64,000 nucleotides of DNA, from the NCBI GenBank assembly GCA_030549495.1, contig JAUIRK010000035.1, forward strand, positions 1-64,000. Reading direction: 5' to 3'. Under the pieces are notes generated by a model, which did no database searches, had not been told where the DNA came from, and worked only from the letters and a program-made list of their open reading frames with translations. Shown here piece by piece: positions 35,385-47,391 of this stretch (within the stretch, counting starts at the first letter, position 1; each line of letters opens with the position of its first letter). This DNA is from Nectonema munidae (Eukaryota; Nematomorpha; Nectonematoida; Nectonematidae). The position numbers and the translations under genes are program-made.

Positions 35385-35900
35385 AGAGGTTACGAAACTA
35401 CTGGCCCGATCGGCCCAAGAAGTGTGTTTGATTTGAATAAATAGGTCTTACAAGATAAGTATTTTTAAATGTATTGTGTTTATTTCCACTTTTTATGTAT
35501 CCTGAGTGTAGCAAATTTGTCAGATCCATGAGAAAAACTTGGAAATAACTTTAATTTAATAAAATTACAATGTACACAGAAAACACGTGTTATAAAATAG
35601 CAAGGTGCATTATATGTTAAAATTTCAAATACAAGAATACTGATTGTTTTGTTTATTTATTTTTCCATTATTAAATTTATATGTTCTTCTCAGTTTTGAA
35701 TTTTTAGTTCTCTTAGATTTACTTCTTGATAATTTACTTCTTGATTGTTTATCCTTTACTAACTCCTCTATTATCTGAAAGTCAGAATTAACAGCACGAA
35801 TAAAATCAAGGAGTTGTGAGGTACCAAGGAAAAAGAAAGTAATTTTTTTAGTTCTTAATGTATATTCTTTAGGATTGTCCAATTTTTTCTGCTCTTTTTT
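35385..35900. other. AT-rich intronic stretch
   Basis: A minus-strand frame at 35625-35882 contains a basic KLSRSKSKRTKNSKLRRTYK tract. It is not recognised and may be chance. Confidence 0.35.
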
Positions 35901-35929
35901 ATTTGTGGTGTTAATACTGTTTTTCTGAT

Positions 35930-37080
35930 GATAGAAAAATTAGCTCCAGACTGTATCATGAATGCTACAACAACTGGAAAAGATATTTTTATAGAAATTG
36001 AGAAAATTTTGCAAAACATTGGAATCAACTTGGTGTTACCGTTGTTGATGGACGGAAGATTAAAGCTTAATTTAAAGATTTAACAGTTCCAGGTGCATTT
36101 TTTTCACTACCATTTACATCAACAAACTCTAGGTGGAAAATACTTACGTCTTTCTTGTGTTCTGAAAACAGTGGTTTCTGTTGTAAACTTCATTAGAGGA
36201 CTAAATCATTGTTAGTATCAAACTTTTCCTGAAGATGCTGATTCAGAATTTTTAGACTTGGTTTCTTACACAACCATAATGTAGCTCAGTTGTGGTAAAG
36301 TTTTATTTCGATTTTTTGAGCTTTGAAATGAATTGAATATTTTTCATACTAAAAAAACAAAGCTAATATATTGATCTGTAATCCTATCTGGCTATCAAAA
36401 CGAGCATTTTCAGTTGACATTGTATTTCATATGAATGAATTATATATCATCTTTTTTTTTGATTTTAATGGACTCATTCATAGATTTTGAAGAAAACTTT
36501 TATTATTTGAAACACAATCAAAAAAGAAGATTTTTCTCTTTTTCAATGTTCCAAAGAAATTTGCTCTACAATTACTCCAAGTATTAATCTTGATTTTCCT
36601 AAAAAAATATCTGTGATTTGAATAAACACTTTTCAGAAAGATTTTCAGGTCTGGATAAAGTTGAATACGATTGCAATTTAAATGCCATGCCAGTTTAACC
36701 GGTTATCGACCACAGTCGACATATGTCGACTTACAAAAATATGAATCGTCTGCTATAATAAATGCTTTTTAATACAAATCTTCTGCTTTACATTGGATAT
36801 CGTCTGATTATTCTGGTCGATAACGAGTTAATTATATAGCTAGAACTTATTGATTTACAATTAAATGAAATGTTAAAAATAAATCATAGAGAAAAAAAAC
36901 TTATGGAACTTCGTCGTTGTTTACTTGTTCCAAAACTCAAAGAAATTTTCTGCTGATATGGCATCACTCTTTGATACAACTTATGTTTGCTAATAAAAGT
37001 CAACTTACCGAACAATACTGACTGTAAAAGCATTACTTTTGATTGGATGCAGCGATTTAAAGCTTTACTTTAATAATTAA
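35930..37080 (+). mobile_element. hAT transposase fossil (GTF2IRD2/ZBED-like)
   Basis: In order on the + strand: ATTTGKDIFIEIEKILQNIG (about 35958-36015), GVTVVDGR, VVNFIRGLNHCQYQTFPEDA near 36180, CNPIWLSKRAFSVDIVFHMN near 36380, a RKLLLFETQSKKK block near 36490. After the MITE interruption come LQLNEMLKINHREKKLMELR near 36855 and ADMASLFDTTYVC near 36955. This block order is that of hAT transposases related to GTF2IRD2. Many stops and shifts; no ends found. The 129 bp MITE at 36699-36827 splits it. Confidence 0.7.
36699..36827 (+). mobile_element. TTAA-flanked MITE (piggyBac-type), 129 bp
   Basis: Flanked by TTAA at 36695-36698 and 36828-36831. Terminal repeats: CCGGTTATCGACC on the left, CTCGTTATCGACC when the right end is read inward. 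The interior has GTCGACATATGTCGAC, itself a palindrome. No coding capacity. A second copy lies at 34008-34182 in the opposite orientation. Confidence 0.85.
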
Positions 37081-37513
37081 AAAAATTAAAAGTCGATTTC
37101 ATGCATCACAATAACTTTTTACTTACAGTTTTAATTTTATATTTCCAAATATTTTGTTTATATTTTGCCTATTGTTCTAATTAATTTTTTTAAATATAAT
37201 TAAATTAATTTGCTTAATATAGTTTTAAACCTGTAATAGGAATTTGTTGTAGGCCTGTGTTCTTAATTTTTCACTATTCCTGTCAGCGTATTTTAAATTT
37301 TCGGTAATCCTGTCCGCTTCAAAAAATTTTTGGTATCCCCTAAGTTAAACCAATGTTCGACTTACTTGACTTCGAATTAAGTGTATGTTTTAAGATTTAA
37401 TAGCAATGTTATGGGTCTATGGGTGAAAAAAACTTAAGATTTTATTAAATATTTTTAAGAGATTGTGTAATTATTAACAGGTTATATAATATTAATGCAT
37501 ATTTTTCGTGTAG

Positions 37514-37950
37514 GCGTTTCTCTTGATAGAAATAAAAATCGCAAGGCAGCCAATCAGTTTAAAGGAAATAGTGAAAATCGAGTGGTCTATTTGAGCACTA
37601 TTACAAAGAAGGCAGAAACACTTTCAACTTCCTCCAGTTTTTCAAGCGTCAAAGTTTCAATACCGGAAACTAATTTGTCACTATCCGCTTCCAGAGAATA
37701 TTTATCCAAACAAAAGTCCCTTCTGAAAACTTCTTATCCAGAGAAGTTGAAATATCCGCTGCTAACGCCCATCTCTAACAAGAACAACCACATCAATAAT
37801 AATTCCTTCAAGAATTCAACCGCCAAACTTTTTGTCAACAAAATTTCAAAGATTATTGACTCAAAGTTTCGAGATTGCATGATAAAGTGGTTGACTCTTT
37901 TGCAGGATCAATTTGAACTTCCAAGCGAAGAATTTGTCACTGCTTTGGAA
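37514..37950 (+). CDS. EcR-like nuclear receptor, exon 3: hinge and ligand-domain helix 1
   Basis: Entry phase 1 (T|GC = Cys140), exit phase 0 at GAA|GTAGGT. Residues 140-285. It starts CVSLDRNKNRKAANQFKG, the T/A-box extension that in EcR reads CVVPE.QC..KR. A Ser/Asn-rich hinge of about 110 residues follows, with many Lys. The end, MIKWLTLLQDQFELPSEEFV, aligns with EcR helix 1 (LI.RLVY.Q..YE.PSEED), a stretch found essentially only in EcR-type receptors. No internal stops over 145 codons, which also argues that the gene is under selection. Confidence 0.85.
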
Positions 37951-38624
37951 GTAGGTTTTCATTTTCACTTTTAACGCGGTGCAAACGATGTGTTTCACTT
38001 TTCTTCAATTTAGAACTCTTTTGCTAAATTGTCGTTTCCTTCTATTTATTTTAACACTCGCATATCATTCTCGTTCATTCTCGACCCTTTGCCCCATGCA
38101 CTCCTTTCACTATTTGTTAAAATGTCATCCTTCCTTTCCAAGATAATCTACCTTTGAATCTACATTCTAAATACATATAGAACCTCAAGTATCCGAACAG
38201 GTTCGGAGACGAAGATATTGTTCGGATAAGCGAGTGTTGAGATATGTAAAAATTTAAATTGGGATATTCGACGTTCAATTCGAGATTTCACTGTACTCAT
38301 AATATTTATTTGTGGTGTGGCAAGAACATTGGAAAAAATAAAATCAAATAGTGGCATGTATATATGGCAGAAAATATAGAAAAAAAGAAAGAAATTTATT
38401 GCAAAATAAAGGAAAGTAATGGATTATAAATAGATAAGGTAGGTCTTTATTGGGCATTCCCATAATTATATTAATGATTTTACACTAATATTGAAGCTAG
38501 AATTATGAGAAGCAGAACAAAGGGGATTAGGAATAAGAAAATGCTCGAAAGAGAAAAAAAATGTCTTCTAGATGGAATGTTAAAAAGCCATAAAGCTGTA
38601 GGATAACAACCATCAAACATTCAT

Positions 38625-40848
38625 TTAAAAAAAAGCATATAAAGTAATTAACAAAATTAAATGAAATAGGTTATGCATTAATTGATGTAGTTGAAAATTA
38701 TATACTGAACACAAAAAGCATCTTCTAATATGACATATCTTAATACTATTTTTCTTAAAGGATTCTTTGATAAATTTTTTGAATTTTACAATTGAATAAT
38801 TTTCTATCCCAATGTTTGAAATATAAAAATTCCATAACATAAGTGTTCTGTATTTAAGAACTTTTTTAGAACCGGGTAATCTGTAAAACTCAGTAACTGC
38901 TTCATTTGAATGTCTAAGACTATAATTTGAGTTAAAATTTTTATATATAACCCAATCATGAAAAATATTAGGTAGTTTACCTAGAAATAACTTATATACA
39001 AAAACGGACAACTGTAAAGTGTATATTTGATCAATCGAAAGTAAACTATCGTTAAGATAAATTTGGGTGTTAACAAAATTTGGACCAAACATTTTTTTCA
39101 AAGCTCGATTTTGAATACACTTGATTCTTCGTAAGTTACTATAGCCCCAATTAACTATGCTGTAGAAACAATGAGGTAAGAAGAGTGACTTATAAATTAA
39201 AAGTTTAATGTTAACAGGTAACTCATTCTTATGTTTTTCTAAAATTCCTACAACACTATTTAATTTAATACAAACAGAGTCTATATGGCTTTTCCAGTTA
39301 AAATCTTCAGCTATATGTAAACCTAAAAGATTAAATCTTTTTACACGTTCAATTAAACTATTAAAAGTAGGTTTAACTTTTTTATTAGAAAAAAACATAT
39401 ATTTAGTTTTGTCCGAGTTTATTTTTAGGTTATTGTCGTACATCCAGTTATTAACCTGAGTCATAACTTCAGTGGTACAGAATTCAAGACTGGAAAAATG
39501 AGAACGTGGCACTACAATAGGTATATCATCTGCAAAGAGAAGATAACTAAAGTTTTTGTTTATATTAGGAAAGTCGTTTATATAAAGAGAAAACAGTATA
39601 GGCCCAAGAATGGAGCCTTGCGGGACGCCACTAATAGATTCAAAGTGTTTTGATAAGCAGTTATCAACTACAACTTTTTGATATCTTTGACTTAAATATG
39701 AACGAAATAAAGCTATTGAACTATCGGAAAAACCTAAATAGGATAGTTTTTCTAATAAAATATTATGGGTAAGGCTATCAAATGCCTTTGACAAGTCAAT
39801 ATAAAAAACTAGGGCCTCATCTTTATTTTCTAGTATTGAAGTCACTTCCTTGATAAAAAATGAGTGTAGATGACTATCGAGTAATTACGTCTAAAACCAA
39901 ATTGATATTTGTAAAGAACGGCATTAAAATTAATGTAGGAAACAATTTGATCGTACAAAAAATTTTCAAAGAGTTTCGAAAGCGTAATTATTATACTTAT
40001 ATGCCTGAAGTTTTCTACTTTATTACGATTACCTTTTTTAAAAACTGGCAAAATTTTTGACCATTTAAAGCAACTTGGAAAAATATTGAATTCGAGACAG
40101 GAATTATACATGATCATAAAAAACTTTTTTATGCAGTTGAACACAGAAATGATATTATTCAAAGAAATACCATAAAGATCACAAGTTGATTTCGACTTAA
40201 TGCTAAGTAATGATATTAATATATCATCGCAATCAATTTTACGAAATTCAAACTTGGAAGTATATTGCAACAAGTAATTTTGAAAACCTGAAGGTTGTGT
40301 GTTACTATTTTTGAAACTCAATGCAAAGTATTCCGAAAATTTATTAGATATAGCTTCAGAATCTGTTAATATTTTTTTACCATCTTTAATATTTATTTTA
40401 TGCTTACTGTTAATTTTTGTTATAGATTTCATTTTGTTCCACATCATTTTACTATTATTAATATTTGAAAAAAATTTAGTGTAATAACTTGCTTTCAAAT
40501 TTTTAATCATATACTTGATCCTATTCCTTAGGAAAACACTAATTTTACTATTAAGAAGTGAAGCTAGACAGTCAGGATCATCATAAAAGGGTCTTAGATA
40601 AGAATTCCAGTCAAAATTAGATACTTTATTTATGTAATGGTTTTCTATAAACTTTTTTTTAGAATATATATTCTTGTGGTGGACAAGTGTAAGGAAATAA
40701 GTATAGGGAAATGATCTGATAAGAAAGTTGTAAAAACATATGATTTATACGAGCAAATGTTTGATGGTAAGAAAATATTATCTATTAGACTGTTAGATAA
40801 TGATCTAGTTGGCTGTGTAATGGAAGCCCTAAAATTATTAGAAATCAA
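38625..40848 (-). pseudogene. LINE endonuclease C-terminus and reverse transcriptase
   Basis: 40645-41012 carries LIGDFNTNL, NSLIDNIFLPS and LSDHFPILI, the C-terminal endonuclease motifs including the catalytic SDH. 39842-40510 holds the RT N-terminus (HISIIITLSKLFENFLYDQI, YKYQFGFRRNYSI). 38625-39845 (406 codons) holds FYIDLSKAFDSLTHNILLEK, SGVPQGSILGPILFSLYIND and LFADDI with the catalytic Asp pair, then the thumb and C-terminal region. The two RT frames overlap by 4 nt at 39842-39845, consistent with one frameshift between FGFRRNYS and the DLSKAFD block. Otherwise the RT is well preserved. Confidence 0.85.
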
Positions 40849-41166
40849 TAAATTAAAAAATCATTTACTTTACTATCAGTTTCAATTTTCATTAAATTTG
40901 TATTAAAATCTCCAATTAAAAAGCTCTTGCTTCTATTGATCGATGATAAAAACTCGGCGAATTCTTGAACAAAAAGATCTGAATTAGTAGATTGGGAGGG
41001 ATGGCGATATATACAGTGCATAATCGCTAAACCGGAAAGGCTAGTAATCGACTCTTTCCGGATTATTGAAGGTATTTTTATAGGCTAATTTTACCAGGAA
41101 AATTATATAAAAATCATTTATTTGTTTAAATTATGTGCATAATAAAAAATCTTAGATTTGAGGTTA

Positions 41167-42816
41167 TCATTTTTGTAATAATTTATGAAACATATCTTTT
41201 AAATTTAATTGTTTCATATGCTTTGGTTTTTCCTTGTTTAGTTTTTCTTTCAAAATATAAAGGTTCATCAAATCTTCTTCAGTTGCAAAACTTCTTTGTT
41301 CTAAACCTTGAAGCAGTTCAGTCACTAATTCTAGCAATCTTTCTATTGATATCACAGGCTTTTTCTCATCTTCACTTAAGTCACTCTTTTCTTCTTCACT
41401 TTCTTGATTTTCATCCCGGACAAGTTGAATAATTTCAGAATTAGGATAGTGCTGACCCGCGTTTTCCTCTTCATCATTATCTATCCATTCATCTATGATC
41501 GATTCATTCATTTCTAGCGCGAGTTCTTTATCTGCAGGATAAGCTAAACTTTTTGCAAATGACAAAAGGTCTAAAATAAGATTTTTTTCTGAAACTCTTT
41601 TACTTTTGTTTTCAAAGTTCTTTTCGTTTCTTTTAAACAAAATATTCCACCCATTTTTCAAAGTAGTGGAATCTACTGACAGCCATGCGTTTGTTAAAGC
41701 ATAAATCATATCTTTAAGATTATAGCTTTTGAGAAAATCTAAAACATTGTTTTCAGAATTAACATTGTTCAAGACACGTTTCATTAAGCAACAACGATAT
41801 TTAGCTTTTAACGAACGAATTATTCCATTATCCAAAGGTTGAATTAATAACGTAGTATTTGGAGGAAGGAAAAGGGAACAAACATTATCTTTCACCAAAA
41901 GTTCTGCTTTTGGATGTGCTGAACAGTTGTCTAAAAGAAGAATTATTTTACAATCAGGATCTAGCCCCATTGAATTGCAATGCGCTCTTGCTTCATCAAC
42001 AAAATATTTGTCAAACCATTCTAAAAATTTTTTATTTGTTACCCATGCTTTTTTGTTAGCACGATATATCACTGGATAACTAGACATGCCCTTAAAAGAT
42101 CGTGGTTTCAAACTTTTTCCAATGACTAAAAGTTTGAGCTTATGTGTTCCTGCCGCATTAGAACATGCTAATACAGTAACACGTTCTTTTGAAGTTTTAA
42201 AACCTGTAGGGGAGTTAGCTTCTTCACTTGAAAGGGATTTTTTAGGTAAACATTTCCAATACAATGCAGTTTCATCAGCATTGTAAATTTGATATTGAGA
42301 TAGATTTTCATCTGAAACTAACTTTGTAAACTCAACTCATCAACAAATTTTACAGTGGCTTCTTTATCAGCCGAACGCTTCTCTCAACTAATTGTACGAA
42401 ACTTTAAACCATGCCTATCCTTGAAACGTTGTAGCCATCCTTCAGAATAGTCACATTTTTCTTGTATTTCTAATTCTTTATGAAATTTTTTTGCTTTCTC
42501 CCGCAAAATATTACCTGAGATTGCAATACCCTCACTTACCCTAAGCTGAAACTATTTTATCAAAACAGAATCAAGTTCCCAATTTTTAGATGGCTTCATA
42601 GTTTTTTTCTTTCATTTGTTTTGTTGTGCTACTTGAAAAAAATTTGCATACTTCTTTTTCATTTTTCTTTATATCATAAATAGTTGATTTTCCAACATTA
42701 CAAGTGTCACATATTTTTTTGACTGTCACACCACTTTGAATTTTTTTCAGAATTTCAACCTTCTCCTTTAAACATAGTGTGACGTGTTTTCTTTTACTAG
42801 AACTTTGAGAACTCAT
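41167..42816 (-). pseudogene. Tigger/jerky-like transposase
   Basis: The N-terminal helix-turn-helix is at 42586-42816 (TLCLKEKVEILKKIQSGVTV, NVGKSTIYDIKKN). The catalytic part is open for 365 codons at 41167-42264: RVTVLACSNAAGTHKLKLLV, then KIILLLDNCSAHPKAELL (second Asp) and LLIQPLDNGIIRSLKAKY (third Asp). The first Asp (YNADETALYW) lies just upstream near 42280 in the same frame. The segment 42300-42585 has stops or shifts, so the gene is broken between the DNA-binding and catalytic parts. The acidic C-terminus (DEWIDNDEEEN) is complete to its stop. This is the best-kept DDE domain in the window. Confidence 0.85.
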
Positions 42817-42874
42817 TTATTTGTCTAAAATGTAAATTTTTTATATTAGTTTGCTTTTGTACAAAGATAAAAAG

Positions 42875-43000
42875 TATTTTTATCGAGAAAACTAGAAAAC
42901 CGCTTGTATCGAACTTAGAGTAATTAGCTCAAGCGGAATTCAAACCCGAAACGTTCGGATTCGGAGTCACGCGCTCTAGCCAATGTACTCACGTTTTCAT
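42875..43000 (-). repeat. tRNA-derived SINE within the Tigger
   Basis: Minus strand: TTGGCTAGAGCGCGTGACTC A-box-like head, B-box-like GGGTTTGAATTCC, then AAGTTCGATACAAGCGG and a TTTTCTCGAT tail as in family 2. It lies inside the Tigger, which lies inside the LINE, and is therefore the youngest of the three. Confidence 0.55.
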
Positions 43001-43364
43001 ATAAATTAATAACAATAAAATATAATGCAATAAAGAAAAAATAATTTAATCAAAATTATTGTATATTTATTTTATTGTTATCTAATTTTTGCGTTAACAA
43101 AACGTTCTTACTTCAATTTTTTTACAAATGGAAAATTTGATTTGTTAAAAAAAAGTAAATATGTAACTTTTAAAAAATGGAACAAAAAAAATAAAAAAAA
43201 AGAATTGCAAAATTTATTTTAAAAAACTTTTAATTTTCAAAAATTCTAGTTTTAAAATTTATAATTCAGATTAGTGAAGATCCGGATTAGCGATTTCCGA
43301 ATTAACAATAGTGTACTGTATTGTGAAAAATAAGTTCTAAATTTCGATTTATTTTTATAGAAAG

Positions 43365-43811
43365 TTATTCAAAAAAATTATAATTTTTATAGTCCAACTT
43401 AATATAAGAATGTTTTTTATGTATGAAAAACAATAAACCAGAGTGCTTAGTCAAAGGAGTTGGATTATTTAAAAGAATATAATTCAAAAAAGGAGTATAA
43501 AATGATAATTCACTAATCCATGTCTCTTGCAAAGCAATCAGATCAATTTCATATGAAATGCTCGCATTTATATGGTTAATAAGATATTCAATTTCACACA
43601 TCTTGGACAAAAAGGATCGCCAATTTAGACTGATTATAATAAAGCCCTTAGTTATATTGTCAAGGTTATTATAGTCTATGTAAGAAGACGAAATATGATC
43701 ATTAGATAAAACAGTATTATATAAATCTAATGAAGTAAATTCATGAGTAGAAATCATGAGATTTTTTGTATAAAAATAAGTAATGTCATTTAGATCAGAT
43801 AGTATATTCAT
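43365..43811 (-). pseudogene. LINE endonuclease N-terminus
   Basis: A 148-codon frame with GFIIISLNWRSFLSKMCEIE (the N-R-S start of EEP endonucleases) and DLIALQETWISELSF (the catalytic QET motif). Its continuation is on the far side of the Tigger, at 41012 and below. Confidence 0.8.
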
Positions 43812-43985
43812 TATTTAGAAGAAAAAAATCTAAACTTTGCTTACGATTTAACTTCAAATTATCATGAATTTTTTTCTTTAAAGTGCATTTTATTGAAAAA
43901 GTATGGTGCACATGCGGTAGATTTTTATTCGCAGAAAATATAGTGTTTTGTCTATAATACAATAAATCTAAATTTAATTATTGAC

Positions 43986-44390
43986 TGATTTTGATTGACT
44001 TGAGAAAACTTTTATTTATACATTTTATTATTTAAGTTATAAAGAAAGTTGAATCAACAATTTTATTCTTTAGGGTATTGATCATTCTATTGCTTTCCAG
44101 CTCCTTAAACGAGTCATGTTGCAATATGGAGAGACATTGATATTTATAAAAAACAAAATTTTGACATTTGTATTTTAATATGTAAAATTTTAACGGTTAT
44201 TGAATAAACCCAATAGGAGCATTTGAGAAAACTAGATCAAGTTTTATCATAAAATAATTTTTAGTTTGTCATTGACGCAAACATTCTGAATTTTGTCCCA
44301 AAAAAGCCTAAATATAATAAACTTTAAATGTTCGAAGTTTTAAAGAGAAATGAAAGATCTTTTTGTCTCAAATATTAAGTCGCTTTAGAC
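43986..44390. other. Intronic spacer between LINE and hAT
   Basis: Nothing recognised. Its last 8 bp (44383-44390, CTTTAGAC) are the hAT target duplication. Confidence 0.5.
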
Positions 44391-46906
44391 CAGGGTTCGG
44401 CAAACTTTTTTACTCGTCGACCCCTTCATATAAGATTTGTTTTTACATCGACCCACACAGATATAAAAGTTTAATCAAAAAAATTGAATCATTATTGGCA
44501 TTTTTGATGACCAAAAATTAAAAAAATGATAAAATTCAATAATATATCTTATATCGTACACTATATAATGTCCAAAGCTAAATATTAAGAAAAAAAAGAC
44601 GTGCTTCACTGCTATAAAGTAAAAAAGAATAGCAAAATAGAGTTTTTTTAATAAAGCATTTTATTAAAACAGTAATTAAAAAATACATCAACAGACTTTT
44701 TATTGAAGAACTTGATATTAATGAGATGGATGTGCTTGATGAGCTGCAGCAAGGCTATTGATATTTGGTTTAAAATTGGTAAGCTTTAGTCGCAAATCAC
44801 CACCCTTCTCAATCTTCAATCTGTTCTCTGCTTTGTCAGAATTGTGTTCACGTACGTGGCTGAAACCAGCTTCAACCATGTATGAAGTTGGAAATGCAAG
44901 TAGGAAAGATTGGGCTGCTGCTCTGAGCTTGGCATATTTAGTAGCAGTATTGATATTGTTCCAATATTCTATGAGGTTTTTACGTTCAAACAACGCTTTA
45001 GCTTCGAGATCTACACACATTTCAATAAGTTCATCTTCTAAGACAGATTCATTATCTTCATTGTCTATTTTCATATCAAATGGCGTACAAGCCATTCGGG
45101 AACTTGCATATTCTCGAAGTCTTGAAAACGTGTTTTGAAGTCTTCTTTTAATTTGTTAAGATATTGAATATAAGTCACCGTCTGAAATGCTTTCAGACTC
45201 TTTTAGGATTCGCAAATTTGAAAAATATTTGTAATCATTACGTGCTAGTGAAGATTTAAATAGCTCAATTTTTGCTTGAAAGCCCATTATGATTGTTCGA
45301 GCCTGAATGATAGTAACATTTTTCCCTTGCAGACGTTTTTGAACTTCGTTAAATTTTGAATAAAGATCTGCTAAATAAAACAGATGTTTCTTGCACTGCT
45401 TCAACTCCTCACATAATGATGGATCCATATTTCTTAAAAATTCTTCTGTTGAATCATACAATTCAACAAGCCTCTGCAAACTATCACCTCTTGATAACCA
45501 CCTTACTTCAGTGTGCAAAAGTAATTGGTTGAAAATCTCATCATTTTCCTCACATAGCTTTTCAAACAGTCGGGAATTAAGAGGGTGCGCTTTCATTTTA
45601 TTGATTGATCTTATGCACACTTTCAAAGCTTCATGCAGTTCACCACTCAGTTTTTTTGCTACAAGATGCTGTCTGTGTAAAACACAGTGAACAGCATATA
45701 CAGTAGAAACCTTTTCCTTTAAAAAGACAGAAAAACCTCTGTAACGACCTACCATAGCTGGTGCACCGTCGGTAGAAACTGCAATAATATTTCCGAGCGG
45801 AATGTTGTGGTTGTTTAAATATTCTTTGAAGCATAAAAAAATTAGTTTTACCTTTTGAATCAGTTTCAAGATAATTAGCGAACAAAAACTCATCAACAGT
45901 ATCATTAAGAGTTGGGCTATGAAACCTCACATAAGCCATTAGGATATTTGAATTTCCAAAAGTTGATTCATCAAGTTGAATATCAAACTTGCAATGTTGA
46001 AGCTCAGAGGTCACCATTTTTTCCACATCAAAGGCCATTTCTTCAATGCGCCGTTGCACAGATCTTGCACTCAAAGGTATGGATTTTAAAACTAGTGTGG
46101 AGTCTTTCTTTAGAACATATTCAATTGCATCTTTTATAGCAGGTAATATAATTTCTTCGCCAATAGTGTACGGTTTGCCCTTCTTTGCTATATTAAGAGA
46201 GATATTGTATGATGCTTTTAGTCCTTCTTCACTATCACTGCTAGCAGATGATTTTAAAAAAGCATTCAAGCTTGGCCTAGCTCTCAATTTTCCTTTCAGC
46301 ATTTTAAAGTAATCAAGATCTTTATTTTTTTTATCAGAATGAATCCTTTCTAAATGATCTTTCATTTTAGCTGGCTTCATGGCATCATTGCTGAAAGTTT
46401 TTTCACATAACAAGCACATGGGTATAGTTTCATTGACAAACGATGGTACAAAACCAAATTTCAAATACTCCTGAGAATATTGCCTACATTTTTTCTTAGA
46501 ATTGGTACTGGGCATTATGGGTATTGAAAATGAGAATTTATGTACAAGCAGAACGAGTTTCAACACAATAACACAAAAGCAGCAAAAGACGAGCACAAAT
46601 ATAAATGAAAGATGTCGGACAACTAAGAGCAAAAAGCAGTATGTATCGGCAAGCAAGACTGAACCTAAAAATTTTTTAAAAATTAATAAAATTTATCAAC
46701 TTAAAAAACAGACATTTTAAATCAGACAAGAGCTGGAGAGCTGATATTTTTTTTGAATACTGATGAAAGCACTGTGCTGTGTACGTCTTGTATGTGCGTC
46801 GTGTGCATCATTAATTGACCCCCTTTCGACCCCTATAAATTTATCGGCCCCTACACATCTTTAATCGACCCCCAGGGGTCGATATCGACCACTTTGCCGA
46901 CGCCTG
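44391..46906 (-). mobile_element. hAT transposon with perfect 8 bp target duplication
   Basis: A 2516 bp element flanked by CTTTAGAC on both sides (44383-44390 and 46907-46914). Terminal repeats: CAGGGTTCGGCAAACTTTTT on the left, CAGGCGTCGGCAAAGTGGTC when the right end is read inward, each with a TCGACCCC block nearby. It contains one transposase gene on the minus strand. Both ends and a perfect duplication remain, so it inserted relatively recently. 46657-46906 is its 5' non-coding region. Confidence 0.92.
44718..46656 (-). pseudogene. hAT transposase (BED finger, RNase-H core, dimerisation domain)
   Basis: The N-terminus at 45640-46656 has a hydrophobic lead, then MPSTNSKKKCRQYSQEYLKF and a BED-type finger (CLLCEKTF ... 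HLERIH). CKFDIQLDESTFGNSNILMA carries the first catalytic Asp. 45156-45905 contains IIAVSTDGAPAMVGRYRGFS (second Asp), YAVHCVLHRQHLVAKKLSGE and NQLLLHTEVRWLSRGDSLQR. 44718-45095 contains the dimerisation part AAAQSFLLAFPTSYMVEAGF. The frames do not run on: there is a shift around 45800-45900 and another near 45150. Initiation probably occurs at the internal MPSTNSKKK (46513). Closest group by memory: ZBED5/SCAND3-type hAT. Confidence 0.87.
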
Positions 46907-46967
46907 CTTTAGACTTAAACTTTACATATTAAAATATTTTGAGGTTTGATTTTTTTGTTGTATATAT

Positions 46968-47391
46968 CAGCGTTTGTCAACCTTTTTATCATCGCGAAAC
47001 TCTTTAAATATATTAAATCTGTTGAGAAACCTTACACAAAAATATCATTTTCTTATATATTTTTTATCACACTGTTTGAAATTGAAGGAAAAGAGAATTA
47101 GATCCATGACAAAAAAGGAATCTCAATAAACGAAAGAAAAATATGCAATAACATATTGGGTTAAATTTTATCATTCTAAAAACAAAATTAAGACATAAAT
47201 TACAATGAAAAAAAATTAAATATTGGTTATAGAAAATCAACATTTCTGTATCAACTTTATTAGTAATGTTAGATATGATTCTTATATCTCTAAATTATTT
47301 TAGAATGCCTTGTAAATTATAGCAAGTGTGAACCCTTAGGGATATTTTTCGAAATCCTAGGGTTCTGGGGAACACCGGTTGAGGAACGCTG
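46968..47391. mobile_element. hAT MITE, 424 bp
   Basis: Ends read inward: CAGCGTTTGTCAACCTTTTT and CAGCGTTCCTCAACCGGTGT, the classic CAG-GTT-TCAACC hAT terminus. Flanking 8-mers GTATATAT and GTGTACAT match at six positions. No coding capacity. It lies 61 bp from the autonomous-type hAT but has different ends. Confidence 0.75.

Larger units (their letters stand above)
33200..37513 (+). other. Receptor intron 2
   Basis: 4.3 kb holding a TTAA MITE, a MULE-like MITE and a hAT fossil that contains another TTAA MITE. It ends CGTGTAG before exon 3. 33200-34000 and 34190-34815 show nothing recognisable. Confidence 0.8.
41014..43318 (-). mobile_element. Tigger transposon inserted in the LINE
   Basis: Flanked by TA (41012-41013 and 43319-43320). 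Ends read inward: CAGTGCATAATCGCTAAACC and CAGTACACTATTGTTAATTC, both followed by GGAAA/CGGATT motifs. The insertion point is in the LINE endonuclease domain. It carries one transposase gene on the minus strand and a SINE near its transposase start. Different from the Tigger at 6588 in ends and protein. Confidence 0.85.
38420..43985 (-). mobile_element. LINE (CR1/Jockey-group) with EEP and RT, interrupted by Tigger
   Basis: A non-LTR retrotransposon on the minus strand. From its 5' side: the endonuclease N-terminus at 43365-43811, then 2305 bp of inserted Tigger (41014-43318), endonuclease C-terminus 40645-41012, RT 38625-40510, and a 3' tail ending near GGGAATGCCCAATAAAGACC (about 38435-38465). 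Removing the Tigger leaves about 3.2 kb, so it is either complete in the main frame or lacks ORF1. The 5' and 3' ends given are estimates. Confidence 0.8.

Noticed and set aside
39208-40484. Plus-strand ORFs at 39208-39459, 39860-40060 and 40299-40484
   Set aside because: Antisense to the LINE reverse transcriptase.
44758-46720. Plus-strand ORFs across the hAT element
   Set aside because: Antisense to the hAT transposase; no motifs of their own.
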